Counted from the first letter of the stretch, positions 54,983-63,887 are shown. The stretch is 64,000 bases of DNA from Synechococcus sp. CS-1328 (GCF_025128095.1 NZ_JAHLYT010000011.1:44750-108749), one strand, 5' to 3'. Notes: a model not told the origin generated them from the letters alone. Program-made: numbers and translations.

Positions 54983-56023
54983 TCAGAGCCTGGCGGCAGA
55001 GCCGGCTCCCACCGGTGGTGGCGCGAAGGCCTCGGGGCAGGACAGCGTCACCATCGCCCCAGCCTCAGGGCCAGCCTCCTCCTGGCCGGCGCTGCCGAGG
55101 GCCCGCAGCTCCACCGCCTCCAGGTGGCGGCGGCGCACCAGGGCCAGGCCGATCCGCCCCTGGCCCTCGGCAAGCTCCAGGGAGGAGGTGATCAGCCCGG
55201 CGCGGCTGCCATCGGCGCCCTGCAGGTCGCTGCCGGGTTCGGTGCAGGCCGCCGCCGCCCTCGCCTCCGTGGCCCCCGTGGCAGCCGCCAGGTGCCAGCG
55301 CCGCAGTTGCTGCTTGACGCCGTCGTAGGTGGCGAGCTTGGCCAGGGTCTCCTGGCCCACATAGCAGCCTTTGCTGAGGCTGACCCGTTCGGCCAGGCCC
55401 AGCTCGAAAGGATTGGTGTCGTCGTTCAGTTCATGGGGAGCGGCCGGCAGGCCCCGCTGGATCCGCCAGTGCTCGCTGTCGCTGGCGTTGAGCTGATCGC
55501 CGCTGGAGAAGGCAGCGGGCAGATCCGCCGCCAGGGCGGGTGGCAGGGGGGCGTCGCCTTGCACCAGCAGCCGCTCTTCTCCGAGCAGCCAGGCCTGCAG
55601 TTCAGCCTGCGGCTCGCCAACGGCCCTCCAGCTTCCCCCCTCCGGCTCTGGACGTTCCGCCGGGGTGCCGGGGCTGAGCGGCGTGATCAGCCAGCCCGAC
55701 TGCAGCGGGCCCAGGTGGACCTGATCCGCAGGGAAGAGCACCCGATCGAAGGCGGCCCGAACCGCGCCGCCTTCGCCGGCGGTGATCGCCAGCCAGGCGC
55801 CGGATTCATCCACCAGCACCTCCGCCAGGGCCCGCATCCGGCCGGTGGGGCTGATGCAGCAGGTGCGCAGCCACTGGCCAGGCGCGGCCTGGGCCACCGC
55901 CTGGCTGGTCTGGCCATGCAGGAAGGAACGCGTGTCGGGCCCGTCCAGCCGCAGCAGGCTGACGGGCTGGACGAGGCGACCGCTGTGGCGGGGCTGGTCC
56001 CAGGGGCTGGTGGCGGTGCTCAT
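54983..56023 (-). CDS. Folate-binding YgfZ/GcvT-like protein
   Basis: 346-aa tetrahydrofolate-binding protein of the YgfZ family, which helps maintain Fe-S enzymes. The diagnostic motif KGCYVGQETLAKLATY (K-G-C-Y-x-G-Q-E) is at about residues 216-231. The N-terminal RLDGPDTRSFLHGQTSQAV is also characteristic. ATG 56023 is chosen; upstream frame (TTG 56104) gives no family likeness. It lies 130 bp from pyrE, on the same strand and downstream of it. Confidence 0.85.
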   Translation of the reverse strand: MSTATSPWDQPRHSGRLVQPVSLLRLDGPDTRSFLHGQTSQAVAQAAPGQWLRTCCISPTGRMRALAEVLVDESGAWLAITAGEGGAVRAAFDRVLFPADQVHLGPLQSGWLITPLSPGTPAERPEPEGGSWRAVGEPQAELQAWLLGEERLLVQGDAPLPPALAADLPAAFSSGDQLNASDSEHWRIQRGLPAAPHELNDDTNPFELGLAERVSLSKGCYVGQETLAKLATYDGVKQQLRRWHLAAATGATEARAAAACTEPGSDLQGADGSRAGLITSSLELAEGQGRIGLALVRRRHLEAVELRALGSAGQEEAGPEAGAMVTLSCPEAFAPPPVGAGSAARL

Positions 56024-56153
56024 GGGAGGGGGTGGGGGATGGCGGACCGGCTTTGCGGCCATGGTGGATGACCGGGTCGCAAAGGTTCCAGCCTGCGACA
56101 GCAATGTTCGAGCCTGCGACAGCGGGCAGAGCAGCAGCCCAGGTGCCTGCAGT

Positions 56154-56783
56154 TCAGCTGCTTGCGGCGCTGGAGCCCGCGGCGCTGGCGGCCACCTCCT
56201 CCAGCAGAAACAGGCTGCGCAGCTCCAGGCCGGCGGCGGTCATCGCCTCAAGGCCTCCCTCCTGCCGGTCCACGATCGTCACCACCCGGTCCACCACATA
56301 GCCCGCTTCGCGCAGCTGGGTCACGGCCTTGCGTGACGAGCCGCCGGTGGTGACCACGTCTTCCAGCACCGTGATGCGGCTGCCCGCGGCCGGCAGCGGG
56401 CCCTCCAGCCAGGCGCCGGTGCCATGGCCCTTGGCTTCCTTGCGCACGATCAGGGCGTCGAGCGCGCGGCCATTCAGGGCAGCGCGCATCGCCACCGCAC
56501 TCACCAGCGGATCGGCCCCCAGGGTGAGACCCGCCACCGCCACCGCTTCCGGTTCCACCTGGTCGAGCAGCAGGGCACCGAGCAGGGCCAGCCCCGTGCC
56601 GGCCAGGCTCACCGGCTTGCAGTTCACGTAGTGGTTGCTGATGCGGCCCGAGGCCAGGGTGAACGTGCCGTGCCGGTAGGCCTTGGAGGCCAGCAGGGGC
56701 AGCAGGGCAGCCCGTTGCTCCGCCGTGGTTCCGGCGATCGCGCCCATGGCGGTGGCGGCGGCGGGATGGGACGGAAAGGGCAT
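56154..56783 (-). CDS. pyrE: Orotate phosphoribosyltransferase
   Basis: Pyrimidine biosynthesis enzyme, 209 aa. [20 protein letters not shown] is the substrate-binding N-part, and [20 protein letters not shown] near residue 137 is the PRPP loop. [16 protein letters not shown] is the flexible catalytic loop. The alanine/serine-rich last dozen residues are unremarkable. It diverges from the exported protein gene across about 95 bp. Confidence 0.95.
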   Translation of the reverse strand: MPFPSHPAAATAMGAIAGTTAEQRAALLPLLASKAYRHGTFTLASGRISNHYVNCKPVSLAGTGLALLGALLLDQVEPEAVAVAGLTLGADPLVSAVAMRAALNGRALDALIVRKEAKGHGTGAWLEGPLPAAGSRITVLEDVVTTGGSSRKAVTQLREAGYVVDRVVTIVDRQEGGLEAMTAAGLELRSLFLLEEVAASAAGSSAASS

Positions 56784-56878
56784 CGGTCGCGGAGGTGGCT
56801 GACGGGGGCTGGTGGGGAAGCCCGAACCTGCCTAGTTTGAGCGCGAAACGGGTCCCCCCGGCACAGGCCGGTAGAGCG

Positions 56879-57476
56879 ATGCAACGCAGGCGAGCCCCCG
56901 ATCGGGGAGGCATCGGAGCCACAACTTGGTCAGCACGCCTCGGGCAGCGAGTGGTTGGCTTCAGTGCTGCTGCCACTCTGGTGCTGCCGTTGTTGCCGGC
57001 GCAGGCGCAGACCGGCCCAGTGGTGTGCACCACCACCCTGGAGGCGCCGCTGGCGGGCAGTGGCCCGGGTGGGATGAACGCCGCCGGGCCCGTCGAGGTG
57101 ACCCGCTGCGCCGTGGTGCAGACCACCGCCGAGCTGGTGGAGAGCAGGTTCTTCACCTACACCCCCACGTTTGCCCGCAGCGTTGACATCACCAACCAGA
57201 TCACCGATCTGTTCGGCATCGCCATGGGGGGCGAGGGCGGCACGCGGGTGAATGGGTCTGGGCTTCCCGGATCAGCGGATCATCTGGGATGCCTCGGCGC
57301 TGAACAACACCTACACCGAACTTCTGCGCCAGCAGAGCAACCCGCTCTACTGGCGCACTGAAGACGTGCACAACGGCTTTTCCTCCAGCATCGGGACCGG
57401 CGGTGCAGCGGTGATTCCGGTGGACCGACCGGCCGAACCCTATTGGTCGCCGCCGCCGATTCGCGGCCTCTGGTAA
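56879..57476 (+). pseudogene. Exported protein with a one-base frameshift
   Basis: Two overlapping frames make one 198-residue protein if one G is removed from GGG at 57254-57256. Frame one runs from ATG 56879 with a signal peptide (VVGFSAAATLVLPLLPAQAQ) through TGPVVCTTTLEAPL, EVTRCAVVQTTAELVESRFF and DITNQITDLFGIAMGGEGGT. Frame two continues as GLGFPDQRIIWDASALNNTY and ends in PPPIRGLW at 57476. Without correction the first frame ends at 57361. It is either a recent inactivating mutation or a sequencing error. The family looks cyanobacterial but I cannot name it. It sits 48 bp before the tRNA. Confidence 0.7.
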
Positions 57477-57524
57477 TCGTGGTTCTGTCCAGGGTGCGGG
57501 CTTCGGCACGCCGTGGCCAGATCC

Positions 57525-57597
57525 GGGGGTCTAGCAATCTGGTGAATGCAGCGGACTCATAATCCGCCTTAGGCGAGTTCGATCCTCGCGACCCCCA
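57525..57597 (+). tRNA. tRNA with CAU anticodon (Met elongator or Ile2)
   Basis: 73-nt cloverleaf. The acceptor stem GGGGGTC (57525-57531) pairs with GACCCCC (57590-57596), discriminator A. The anticodon arm is GCGGA-CTCATAA-TCCGC with anticodon CAT; the T arm is GCGAG-TTCGATC-CTCGC. CCA is not encoded. A CAU anticodon fits elongator methionine or lysidine-modified isoleucine; the missing initiator-type features argue against fMet. An integrase fragment begins 133 bp downstream. Confidence 0.92.
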
Positions 57598-57730
57598 TTC
57601 AAGTCTTTCCTTCATAGCAAGCGGTTTCGGCCAGATTCTCCTTGGATGAAGCGCCCACCTTGGCCTCCCATTCGGGCACAAATGCGGTCATTTGAGGGCA
57701 TGGTGATCACGATTTCGGGCACGGTGACCG

Positions 57731-58450
57731 GTGGCTGGCGACCCCTACCTGTCGAAGTTGAACCGGGCCCTCAAGGACCTCGGGTGTGCGGTGAGCCTGG
57801 AAGTCTCCCCATCCGGACGCACCATTCGGCTTCGCGGCATGCTGCCTACCCCCGAAGGCCAGTGGACACGGCAACGCATCAGCACCCCATTGCCTTACCC
57901 GGCGGGCCTTCAGCAAGAAAGGCAGCTGGCTGAGCAGCTTGGACGTGACCTCCAGATGCATCGGATGGGGATTGAGACCTTTCCCTTTCAGCAATGGAAG
58001 GCTGGTGCAGTCGCTGCGAGCGCACAGGAATCCACGATCAGTGGCATGGAGGCGATCCGTCTCACTGAGCAGTGGTGGCAGGCGCAACGCAAGCGCGGGC
58101 CCAGCGCGCCCACGACCTGGGCCAAGGACTATGCCGAACCACTGGCACCCTTGCGAGATCTGCGGGTGGTCACGTTGGAGAGCCTCAAGGCTCTCGTCAG
58201 CGCGTGCGAGCCAGGAAGCCGTACGCGGAGAAGAGCCGCCCAGGCGGCTTCTGCCACTGCCCAGGCCATGGAACTTGGACTGGAGTCTGTGCAGCAACTC
58301 CGGGATCTGGGTAAGGGCTACAGCCCCGGCAAGGACGCGGCACCAAGGGATCTGCCCAGCGATGCGGTGATCGTCGAGGTGATCGACAAGCTTCCTGCGG
58401 ATTGGCAGTGGGTGGCAGGGGTGTGCGCCACGTACGGCAGGGCTGATTAG
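57731..58450 (+). pseudogene. Truncated tyrosine-recombinase integrase (N-terminal part)
   Basis: About 239 residues resembling the N-terminal DNA-binding half of cyanobacterial phage/island integrases: LSKLNRALKDLGCAVSLEVS, RISTPLPYPAGLQQERQLAE, TTWAKDYAEPLAPLRDLRVV, ending RDLPSDAVIVEVIDKLPADW and QWVAGVCATYGRAD followed by TAG. Intact relatives continue after ATYG into the catalytic domain with R-H-R-Y; none of it is present. GTG 57731 is used, but the true start could be upstream. Its position just after a tRNA is the classic site of island integrases. It should be inactive. Confidence 0.6.
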
Positions 58451-58474
58451 AAGTGATCCAGATGCCAGTGGCCG

Positions 58475-58835
58475 CAGAAGTTCTTGCCAGCCCGGTAGCC
58501 GCAGCGGTGCCCTCCTCCCGTAAGTCAGGCGATCCTTGATCACCTGAAAACCCTTGCGGCGGCTGTGTTTCACCGCGATCAGGACGTCGGCTCCACGCTC
58601 TTCAAGGTCGAGAAAAAAGGGCGGTTCGCATGCAGCGCATCCGCCTGGACCAGCAGCCCCTCGAGCTCCACCCGACGGGTTCGGCATCGCCGAGCTGGGT
58701 GCTCATCCAGTCCTGGAGCAGGTTCTCAAAGCCCTCCACGTCCAACTGAGCCAGCAGCAGTTGGAAGGTGGAATCCGACGGCGGCTTGGCGACATGGGTG
58801 CCCAGCAGTTCGTTCAGTGTCTTGCGGTGTCAGGG
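58475..58835 (-). pseudogene. Relic of an ISAs1-like transposase (N-terminal and middle pieces)
   Basis: Three minus-strand frame pieces: TLNELLGTHVAKPPSDSTFQ, then LLLAQLDVEGFENLLQDWMS, then after a gap GLLVQADALHANRPFF and, in another frame, LDLEERGADVLIAVKHSRRK with GFQVIKDRLTYG. These match the order of segments in ISAs1-family transposases, where the VQADALH part contains a catalytic Asp. A central block is missing and at least two frameshifts are present. Limits are approximate. Confidence 0.55.
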
Positions 58836-58867
58836 CCTTCGCTGCTGTCAATCGGAACAGGTCTGGA

Positions 58868-59435
58868 TTAAAATATTGCAGCTGGAAGCCGTACCTGGAT
58901 CTGCATCAGCGCTGCGGTCGAAATCCCATGCGCCGAGCGATGGGGCTGTGTCTCCAGTGGGCAGGGGAAATGGAGGCAAGGGAACCGGAGGCAGGGGGGA
59001 GCACCTGGCGTCTCATAGCGCAGCACAAAGATCTGGTCGAACTCCATCGGTCCGATGGTGGGCATCGAGGGCCAGCCAATCCCCCTGGCCAGCTCGGGCA
59101 TCCGGAGGAGCTCCTGGCCATCCAGAAGGGAATCGACCCGCGACACCTGGGCAATGGAACTATTGATCCCGGTAGCCACACCCAGAGGAACAGCGCTCTG
59201 GACACTGCGAGCGTTCTTGCTGGAAACGGGGTTGAGGAAGAACGTCCGGATGTGGGTAGCGGGCCCGAAGCAGGGAGGGGATCAGGCGGGCCAGATTGAT
59301 CGCGCGCACAAAACCGTTGATCGAGAGGTTGTTGTTTCCGTCCCCCGACTCCACCTTGTCACCATGGCGGAGCAGAATCACTTGGCGGGGAGTGGCATGG
59401 GCCGGTGCCAGGCTGACATTGCTCAGCGCCATCAA
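58868..59435 (-). pseudogene. Frameshifted histidine-phosphatase-like gene
   Basis: Starts at ATG 59435 with a short signal-like stretch, then RQVILLRHGDKVESGDGNNN and INGFVRAINLARLIPSLL, carrying the RHG phosphohistidine motif of the phosphoglycerate-mutase/histidine-phosphatase superfamily. Near 59265 the frame changes: the protein continues as THIRTFFLNPVSSKNARSVQ and GINSSIAQVSRVDSLLDGQE in the next frame to about 58868. The C-terminal catalytic His is not recognisable. It appears inactivated. Confidence 0.5.
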
Positions 59436-59579
59436 GAGAAGTGCTGGTGAGACGAGATAACCGGCTAAACCGTTACCTGTCCGAACAGGTCACCAGCCCC
59501 AGTGACACGTCCCGGCTCCAAGCCTGCGTTGATGCATAGCTCTCCAGAGGAGCGAAAAGCGTTGCATCCACAGACGCTC

Positions 59580-59843
59580 TCAATTGGATTCGGAATTGAC
59601 CGGAGCCTCTTTGCTGGGCTCCATGTTCGCTCCCAGCTCCCTGCAGGTACGGATCGGATCCACATCCGGCGCCACACCAAGAGCCTTGCGCAGGGCATCG
59701 AGCTGCGCAACGGATTGCAGATCGATTGTGGTGGCAGCATGCTCACAGGCAATTTTCTTCAGAGCCTTCGCATCGGGTGCCGCACAGCCGGCGACCCCCA
59801 GCAGGACTGTGAAGAGAAGCAGTCGGTTCACAGAGGATGACAA
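59580..59843 (-). CDS. Small lipoprotein, unknown
   Basis: 87-aa protein with a signal peptide and lipobox (LLLFTVLLGVAGC, Cys at about residue 20). The mature part has two more cysteines (KKIACEHAAT and IRTCRELGAN) that could form a disulphide. ATG 59843. It lies between two degraded stretches and its codon use fits the host, so it may be a survivor of the original chromosome or island cargo. No family is recognised. The 214 bp upstream to 60057 hold nothing I can identify. Confidence 0.6.
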   Translation of the reverse strand: MSSSVNRLLLFTVLLGVAGCAAPDAKALKKIACEHAATTIDLQSVAQLDALRKALGVAPDVDPIRTCRELGANMEPSKEAPVNSESN

Positions 59844-60057
59844 GAGATTGATAGGGCGATTCTACATGGAATTGCACTCTCAATACTGGCTCAAGTCTGA
59901 AGGCATAGATCCAGGCCAATGATCATTTGTCATCCTTTCTGACACTTCAGGCCTGTAGATGTGCTGCGTCTTCTCGCGCGGCAGGATCCGTGAATCCGTC
60001 CCTAAGGATGATCGTTATGCCGATCTTCTCCAGGCTTTGAGTCAGGGGTAGAGGTTT

Positions 60058-60717
60058 TCAGCGGTTGGATTGCCATTGCTTCACCGCTTTCAGCGCCAGC
60101 CACGCCACCCCTGCAACCAGCACCATCAGCACCATCAGCTTGATGAGTTCGGCAAATGGTTCCAGCCAGATTGCCACCCGTTGATATCCCTCGCCCAGCA
60201 GATTGCCAATCAGCGTGAGAATCAGCACCCAGAGAAGGCTGCCAGCCGTTGTCCAGGCCAGGAAGGCGCGCTGCGGCATCAGTTCCATGCCCGCCGGCAC
60301 CGAAACCAGGGTGCGGATCCCGGGGATGATCCGCCCCCAGAACACCACCGCCGCACCATGGCGGTTGAACCAGCGGCGACTCCTGGCAAGATCCTGGGGT
60401 TGTAGACCAAGCCAGCGGCCGTGGCGGCTCAACCAGCGCTCCAGGTGCTCCTCATTCACCAGCCGGCCGATGCCGTACCAGAACCAGGCCCCCAGCACGG
60501 TGCCCACCAATCCAGCAAACACGGCGGGGATCAGTTGCAGCTTCCCCTGGTGCACCAGAAAACCCGCCAGAGGCATCACCACCTCGGAGGGAATGGGAGG
60601 GATCACATTTTCGAGCAGCATCACACCGGCAATCACCAGATAGCCCAGCAGGGGATTGGTGTCCACCGCCTGGCTGATCAGGCCCGGCAGCGCATCTATG
60701 GCATCGCTCAGCGACAT
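60058..60717 (-). CDS. DedA family membrane protein
   Basis: 219-aa inner-membrane protein of the DedA/SNARE-associated family, involved in envelope lipid homeostasis. The core contains VMLLENVIPPIPSEVVMPLA, GTVLGAWFWYGIGRLVNEEH and FWGRIIPGIRTLVSVPAGME, with the conserved Glu, Arg and Gly-Arg residues of the family. Four to five transmembrane segments are present. ATG 60717 is chosen. It stands 16 bp before a P-type ATPase fragment on the same strand. Confidence 0.88.
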   Translation of the reverse strand: MSLSDAIDALPGLISQAVDTNPLLGYLVIAGVMLLENVIPPIPSEVVMPLAGFLVHQGKLQLIPAVFAGLVGTVLGAWFWYGIGRLVNEEHLERWLSRHGRWLGLQPQDLARSRRWFNRHGAAVVFWGRIIPGIRTLVSVPAGMELMPQRAFLAWTTAGSLLWVLILTLIGNLLGEGYQRVAIWLEPFAELIKLMVLMVLVAGVAWLALKAVKQWQSNR

Positions 60718-60733
60718 GACGGAAGAGTGAGGA

Positions 60734-60977
60734 TCAGGCGTGAGTGTTTGCCGTGCGTCGTCGAACCCGCCAGAGCTTCTCCCGCTCAAGGTACAGGAAC
60801 AACAGCAGGCTGAAACCGCTGTAGAGCAGCAGGTCGTTTCCATCCAGGGGCTGGGCCCCGAAGAACTGTGCGATCGGCGCCACGTAGAGCAACATCAGCT
60901 TAAGTCCTGTGGTGAGAACCACAGCTGCCAGAAGAGCCGGGTTGGAGAAAGGTTTGACCTGAAGCAGCCCCCGGGTT
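60734..60977 (-). pseudogene. C-terminal fragment of a P-type cation ATPase
   Basis: Reading from about 60977 to the stop at 60734 gives GLLQVKPFSNPALLAAVVLT followed by LKLMLLYVAPIAQFF and GAQPLDGNDLLLYSG, ending in a basic tail. This matches the last two transmembrane helices of PacL/PMA-type cation-transporting ATPases. The rest of the gene (more than 800 residues in intact members) is absent, with an in-frame stop just upstream of the fragment. A relic, not a functional gene. Confidence 0.55.
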
Positions 60978-61033
60978 CAGGACAGATGTCATCGCTCTCA
61001 TCCGTACCCCTGGGGGCTTGATGGAAAGGATCA

Positions 61034-61150
61034 ATGCGTCGCTACAGCGAGGCCGTCAAGGCTGATGTGAGAAGGCGGATGAGCCCACCGCCCACTGATT
61101 GCTGCGAGGACGAGCAGATAGTATGGCATGACCAATTTCTTCTGTCATGA
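61034..61150 (+). pseudogene. N-terminal fragment of an IS transposase (HTH part)
   Basis: ATG 61034 opens MRRYSEAVKADVRRRMSPP, the usual start of IS3-like OrfA/HTH transposase proteins; after about 20 residues the frame runs into unrelated sequence and stops at 61150. It seems an IS end was cut off here, just upstream of the low-GC exporter gene. Confidence 0.45.
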
Positions 61151-61698
61151 CTTGGGAAATAATTCTTTTCGCAGTGGTTTTAAGTATTGATTCATTCTCT
61201 GCTGCTTTTGCGATGGGTTTTCGTCGCTTTTCAGCGCAGCGGGCATTCTCCTTTGCGCTCAGTTCAGCATTTGCTGAAGGCGCTGCAACCGCTATTGGAT
61301 TCTTCCTTGGTCATGTTGCAAAGGACCTGATTGTCAACTATGACCATTGGGTGGCGTTCACCTTATTGGTTTCCGTTGGTGCTCATATGTGCTGGGAGGC
61401 ATATCACCATAGCTCGGACGAGGCCACTGAGTCAGAGGACTCTCGTACTCATAGTTTTCTGAAGATTCTGTTTATTTCAACCGTAACCAGTATTGATTCA
61501 CTGGGCGTCGGCGTAACTCTTGGTTTAGCAGGCAAGCCGATTCTTGATTACTCAGTTCCTATTGCTCTTGCTGCCTTTGTTGCTACCTATTTGGGCCTAG
61601 GTCTTGCCAGGCGAATGCCCCCAGCATTCGGTAGCCGACTTGAGATTATTGGCGGTGGTGTTCTGATTGTTCTTGGCTTCAAGATGCTTTCCGTCTAG
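61147..61698 (+). CDS. MntP-like manganese efflux pump family protein
   Basis: 183-aa polytopic membrane protein. Helical repeats with acidic residues (ILFAVVLSIDSFSAAFAMGF, TVTSIDSLGVGVTLGLAG) are the hallmark of the MntP (DUF204) family that exports Mn2+. It ends with IGGGVLIVLGFKMLSV. Its GC content is clearly lower than the neighbouring genes, with many A/T third positions, suggesting recent transfer. It is flanked by an IS fragment upstream and an HD-GYP gene downstream. Manganese as substrate is a family inference. Confidence 0.8.
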   Translation: MTWEIILFAVVLSIDSFSAAFAMGFRRFSAQRAFSFALSSAFAEGAATAIGFFLGHVAKDLIVNYDHWVAFTLLVSVGAHMCWEAYHHSSDEATESEDSRTHSFLKILFISTVTSIDSLGVGVTLGLAGKPILDYSVPIALAAFVATYLGLGLARRMPPAFGSRLEIIGGGVLIVLGFKMLSV

Positions 61699-61860
61699 CG
61701 AGCAAGAATAGATGATCGTGGCTGCGCACGATCTATCCTTGTTCGTTATACGGCAATTGATCGTGTACTCCATGGATCCATTTTGTCTACTTGCTGCGAC
61801 AACCAGACCTTCGCGGCCATCCTCAAACTCGCCCGAAAGCTGCCGTTCGCGGGGCTGCGG

Positions 61861-63039
61861 TCAGTCTGGAATCCGAAAGCCCTTTTCACGGAATAGGGCC
61901 ATGCAGGTATCGGCTACCGTAGGGGCGTAGGCCGTGCCACGCCCGCGCTCGATCTCCGTAAGTGCTCTTTCTATACCAAGTCCTGCCCTGTAGGGCCGGT
62001 GCGAAGCCATCGACTCGACCACGTCCGCCACGGCCATGATGCGTGCCTCTAGCAGAATCTCGTCGCCCTTTAGCCCACGCGGGTAGCCGCTTCCGTCTAG
62101 GCGCTCGTGGTGCTGGTAGGCAACCTCAGCAACCGGCCAGGGGAAATCCACTTCTTTCAGAATCTTGTAACCCCTTTCCGAATGGGTCTTGACTAATTCG
62201 AACTCCGGTTCGCTAAGTCTTCCTGGCCTTGTAAGTATTTCTGCCGGTACGCCAATTTTTCCTAGGTCATGCAGGTAGCCAGAGACTCTTATTCCTTCAA
62301 TTGTTCCGGTATCCAGCCCCATTTCATTTGCAATTGCGACTGCAATCTCAGCCACACGCCGCTCATGCCCTGACGTGTATGGGTCACGCGCGTCAGTTAT
62401 CGCCATTGTCATCTCCACCGTTTGCAACCAGCTTCGATGCAAACGCTTGAAGGAATTCTTGAGATCCTCTAGTGCCTTGTCTTTCAGGATCTCAATTGAG
62501 AACAGCTTCAATGCTTGGTCAACGTCGCGTGCAGTCGCAAGAAGCAGTTTTTGCGCTTGCTCGGTAAATGCATTGGTTGTGTGCGCATATAAAGTAAGCG
62601 TACCAACGGCCCTACCGTCGCGAAAAAGCGGTAAAGCGGCAGATGAGCGCCAACCGAATCTCATGCCGCGCTCGTGCCAAGGCTCTGTCGTGGGGTCGCT
62701 CTGGAAATCCTGGCACCACACTGCACGCCCCTCGCGGATCGCTGTACCTGTTGGGCCCCTCGAAAATTTGCTGCCCGGATTGGTTGATATCGAGAGACTG
62801 TCAAGATATTCCGAACCGGCACCGAACTGGGCCACAATCCTTACCTGATCGGTTGAATCCTCTACCATTCCAATCCACGCGAGCCGAAATAGGCCTGAAT
62901 TCACCACCGCCTCACAAATTCTTGGGAACAGCTCATCTTCGCTTGTGCTATTAACTATCGCCGAGCAGACTTGATGCAACCCTTGGTAAAGGTGCGCTAA
63001 TTGCTCATCGGATGCTTCGTCATTATTAGTTTTCTTCAT
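61861..63039 (-). CDS. GAF-HD-GYP cyclic-di-GMP phosphodiesterase
   Basis: 392-aa soluble protein that should hydrolyse cyclic di-GMP. Residues about 20-180 form a GAF sensor domain (HQVCSAIVNSTSEDELFPRI, FRLAWIGMVEDSTDQ, AALPLFRDGRAVGTLTLYAH). From about 205 the HD-GYP domain has TSGHERRVAEIAVAIA, GYLHDLGKIGVPAEIL and YQHHERLDGSGYPRGLKGDE, with metal-binding His/Asp and the GYP triplet intact. GC content is lower than that of the bulk of the window. It lies between MntP and a transposase relic, so it is probably island cargo. The ligand of the GAF domain is unknown. Confidence 0.88.
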   Translation of the reverse strand: MKKTNNDEASDEQLAHLYQGLHQVCSAIVNSTSEDELFPRICEAVVNSGLFRLAWIGMVEDSTDQVRIVAQFGAGSEYLDSLSISTNPGSKFSRGPTGTAIREGRAVWCQDFQSDPTTEPWHERGMRFGWRSSAALPLFRDGRAVGTLTLYAHTTNAFTEQAQKLLLATARDVDQALKLFSIEILKDKALEDLKNSFKRLHRSWLQTVEMTMAITDARDPYTSGHERRVAEIAVAIANEMGLDTGTIEGIRVSGYLHDLGKIGVPAEILTRPGRLSEPEFELVKTHSERGYKILKEVDFPWPVAEVAYQHHERLDGSGYPRGLKGDEILLEARIMAVADVVESMASHRPYRAGLGIERALTEIERGRGTAYAPTVADTCMALFREKGFRIPD

Positions 63040-63338
63040 TGAATGTCTTGGAGCGTCCTGCTGGTCCGCGTAAAAGGTTCAGTCAAACTTAACAGTCCGA
63101 TCTGCGGAAAACCGATGGGCTGCTGTAGGTCGTGAGCAGGCATATCGAGAAATGATGAATGCTGCCGGATAACGCTTCTTGGTGGGTTGGCTGAGATCGG
63201 ATGCTTTTCCAGCTGGGGTCGGGTGGCCGGTGCGGTGACTACCAGGAAAGATGACGCCCCTGCCCCCTGATCAGGTGGCCATGGCAAATGAAGCGGTTTC
63301 GGTGTCTACTTCAGCAGCAGGGCTGATTCAAAGTCTCA
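63040..63338. other. 299-bp gap between HD-GYP gene and transposase relic
   Basis: No convincing open frame, RNA or repeat is visible. Short plus and minus frames here look random. Part may be old IS sequence downstream of the transposase. Confidence 0.4.
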
Positions 63339-63887
63339 CTATGGGTCCGGGGATGGCTGGCGCGTGGCCATCGCCAGCAATGCCGTGATGTCGTGCATCA
63401 CCGCCTGCATCCCGGCCCGAATCGACCGACATCCGGCCAGCCTCAGCAGGTTCATCGCTGCGGTTCGCAGCGTGGCCATCGCGCCGGCGCCATTGCCCCG
63501 ATAGCGGTGGCCGTCCTCATGGAGCTGGGTGTCCCGAATCCAGTGCCAGCCCTCGATACTCCAGCGGTCTCGCACCAGTTGCAGCAGGGCTTCTGGGGTG
63601 GTGCTCAGGCTGGTGAGGAAGAGATGGATGGCCTGAAAGGGCTTGCCGTCGCGGGTGCCGGTGGCCACCACCTCCACGATCCAGCTGGTGCCGATCCAGG
63701 CCTCAGCGATGTGCTCTGGGGCCGCTTTGGCACGCAGGGTCCAGGTGATGGTGCGGCCATGGCTGATCTCGTGATCCGTTGCCACGAAAGGGATCTTCTG
63801 CTTTCCCTGGAACTGGCTGCGGATCTGGCGGTGCAGCGTCTTCTGGTTGGCTACTCCTTCGGAGAAGACTTCGTCTATTTGTGCCAC
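63339..63887 (-). pseudogene. Truncated ISAs1-like transposase (C-terminal part)
   Basis: About 170 residues with WIVEVVATGTRDGKPFQAIH, LLQLVRDRWSIEGWHWIRDT, EDGHRYRGNGAGAMATLRTA and AAMNLLRLAG, which is the C-terminal third of ISAs1-type transposases including the catalytic Glu region (RWSIEGWHW). The N-terminal two thirds with both Asp residues are missing; the first 15 residues from ATG 63887 do not look like the family. High GC, like the host. The copy is dead. I see no clear terminal repeat. Confidence 0.65.

Noticed and set aside
57731..58450. Intact integrase next to the tRNA
   Set aside because: The frame stops before any of the catalytic R-H-R-Y residues, so it is listed as a truncated relic.
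63036..63287. Short minus-strand open frame after the HD-GYP gene
   Set aside because: No start context, no domain and atypical composition; it looks random.
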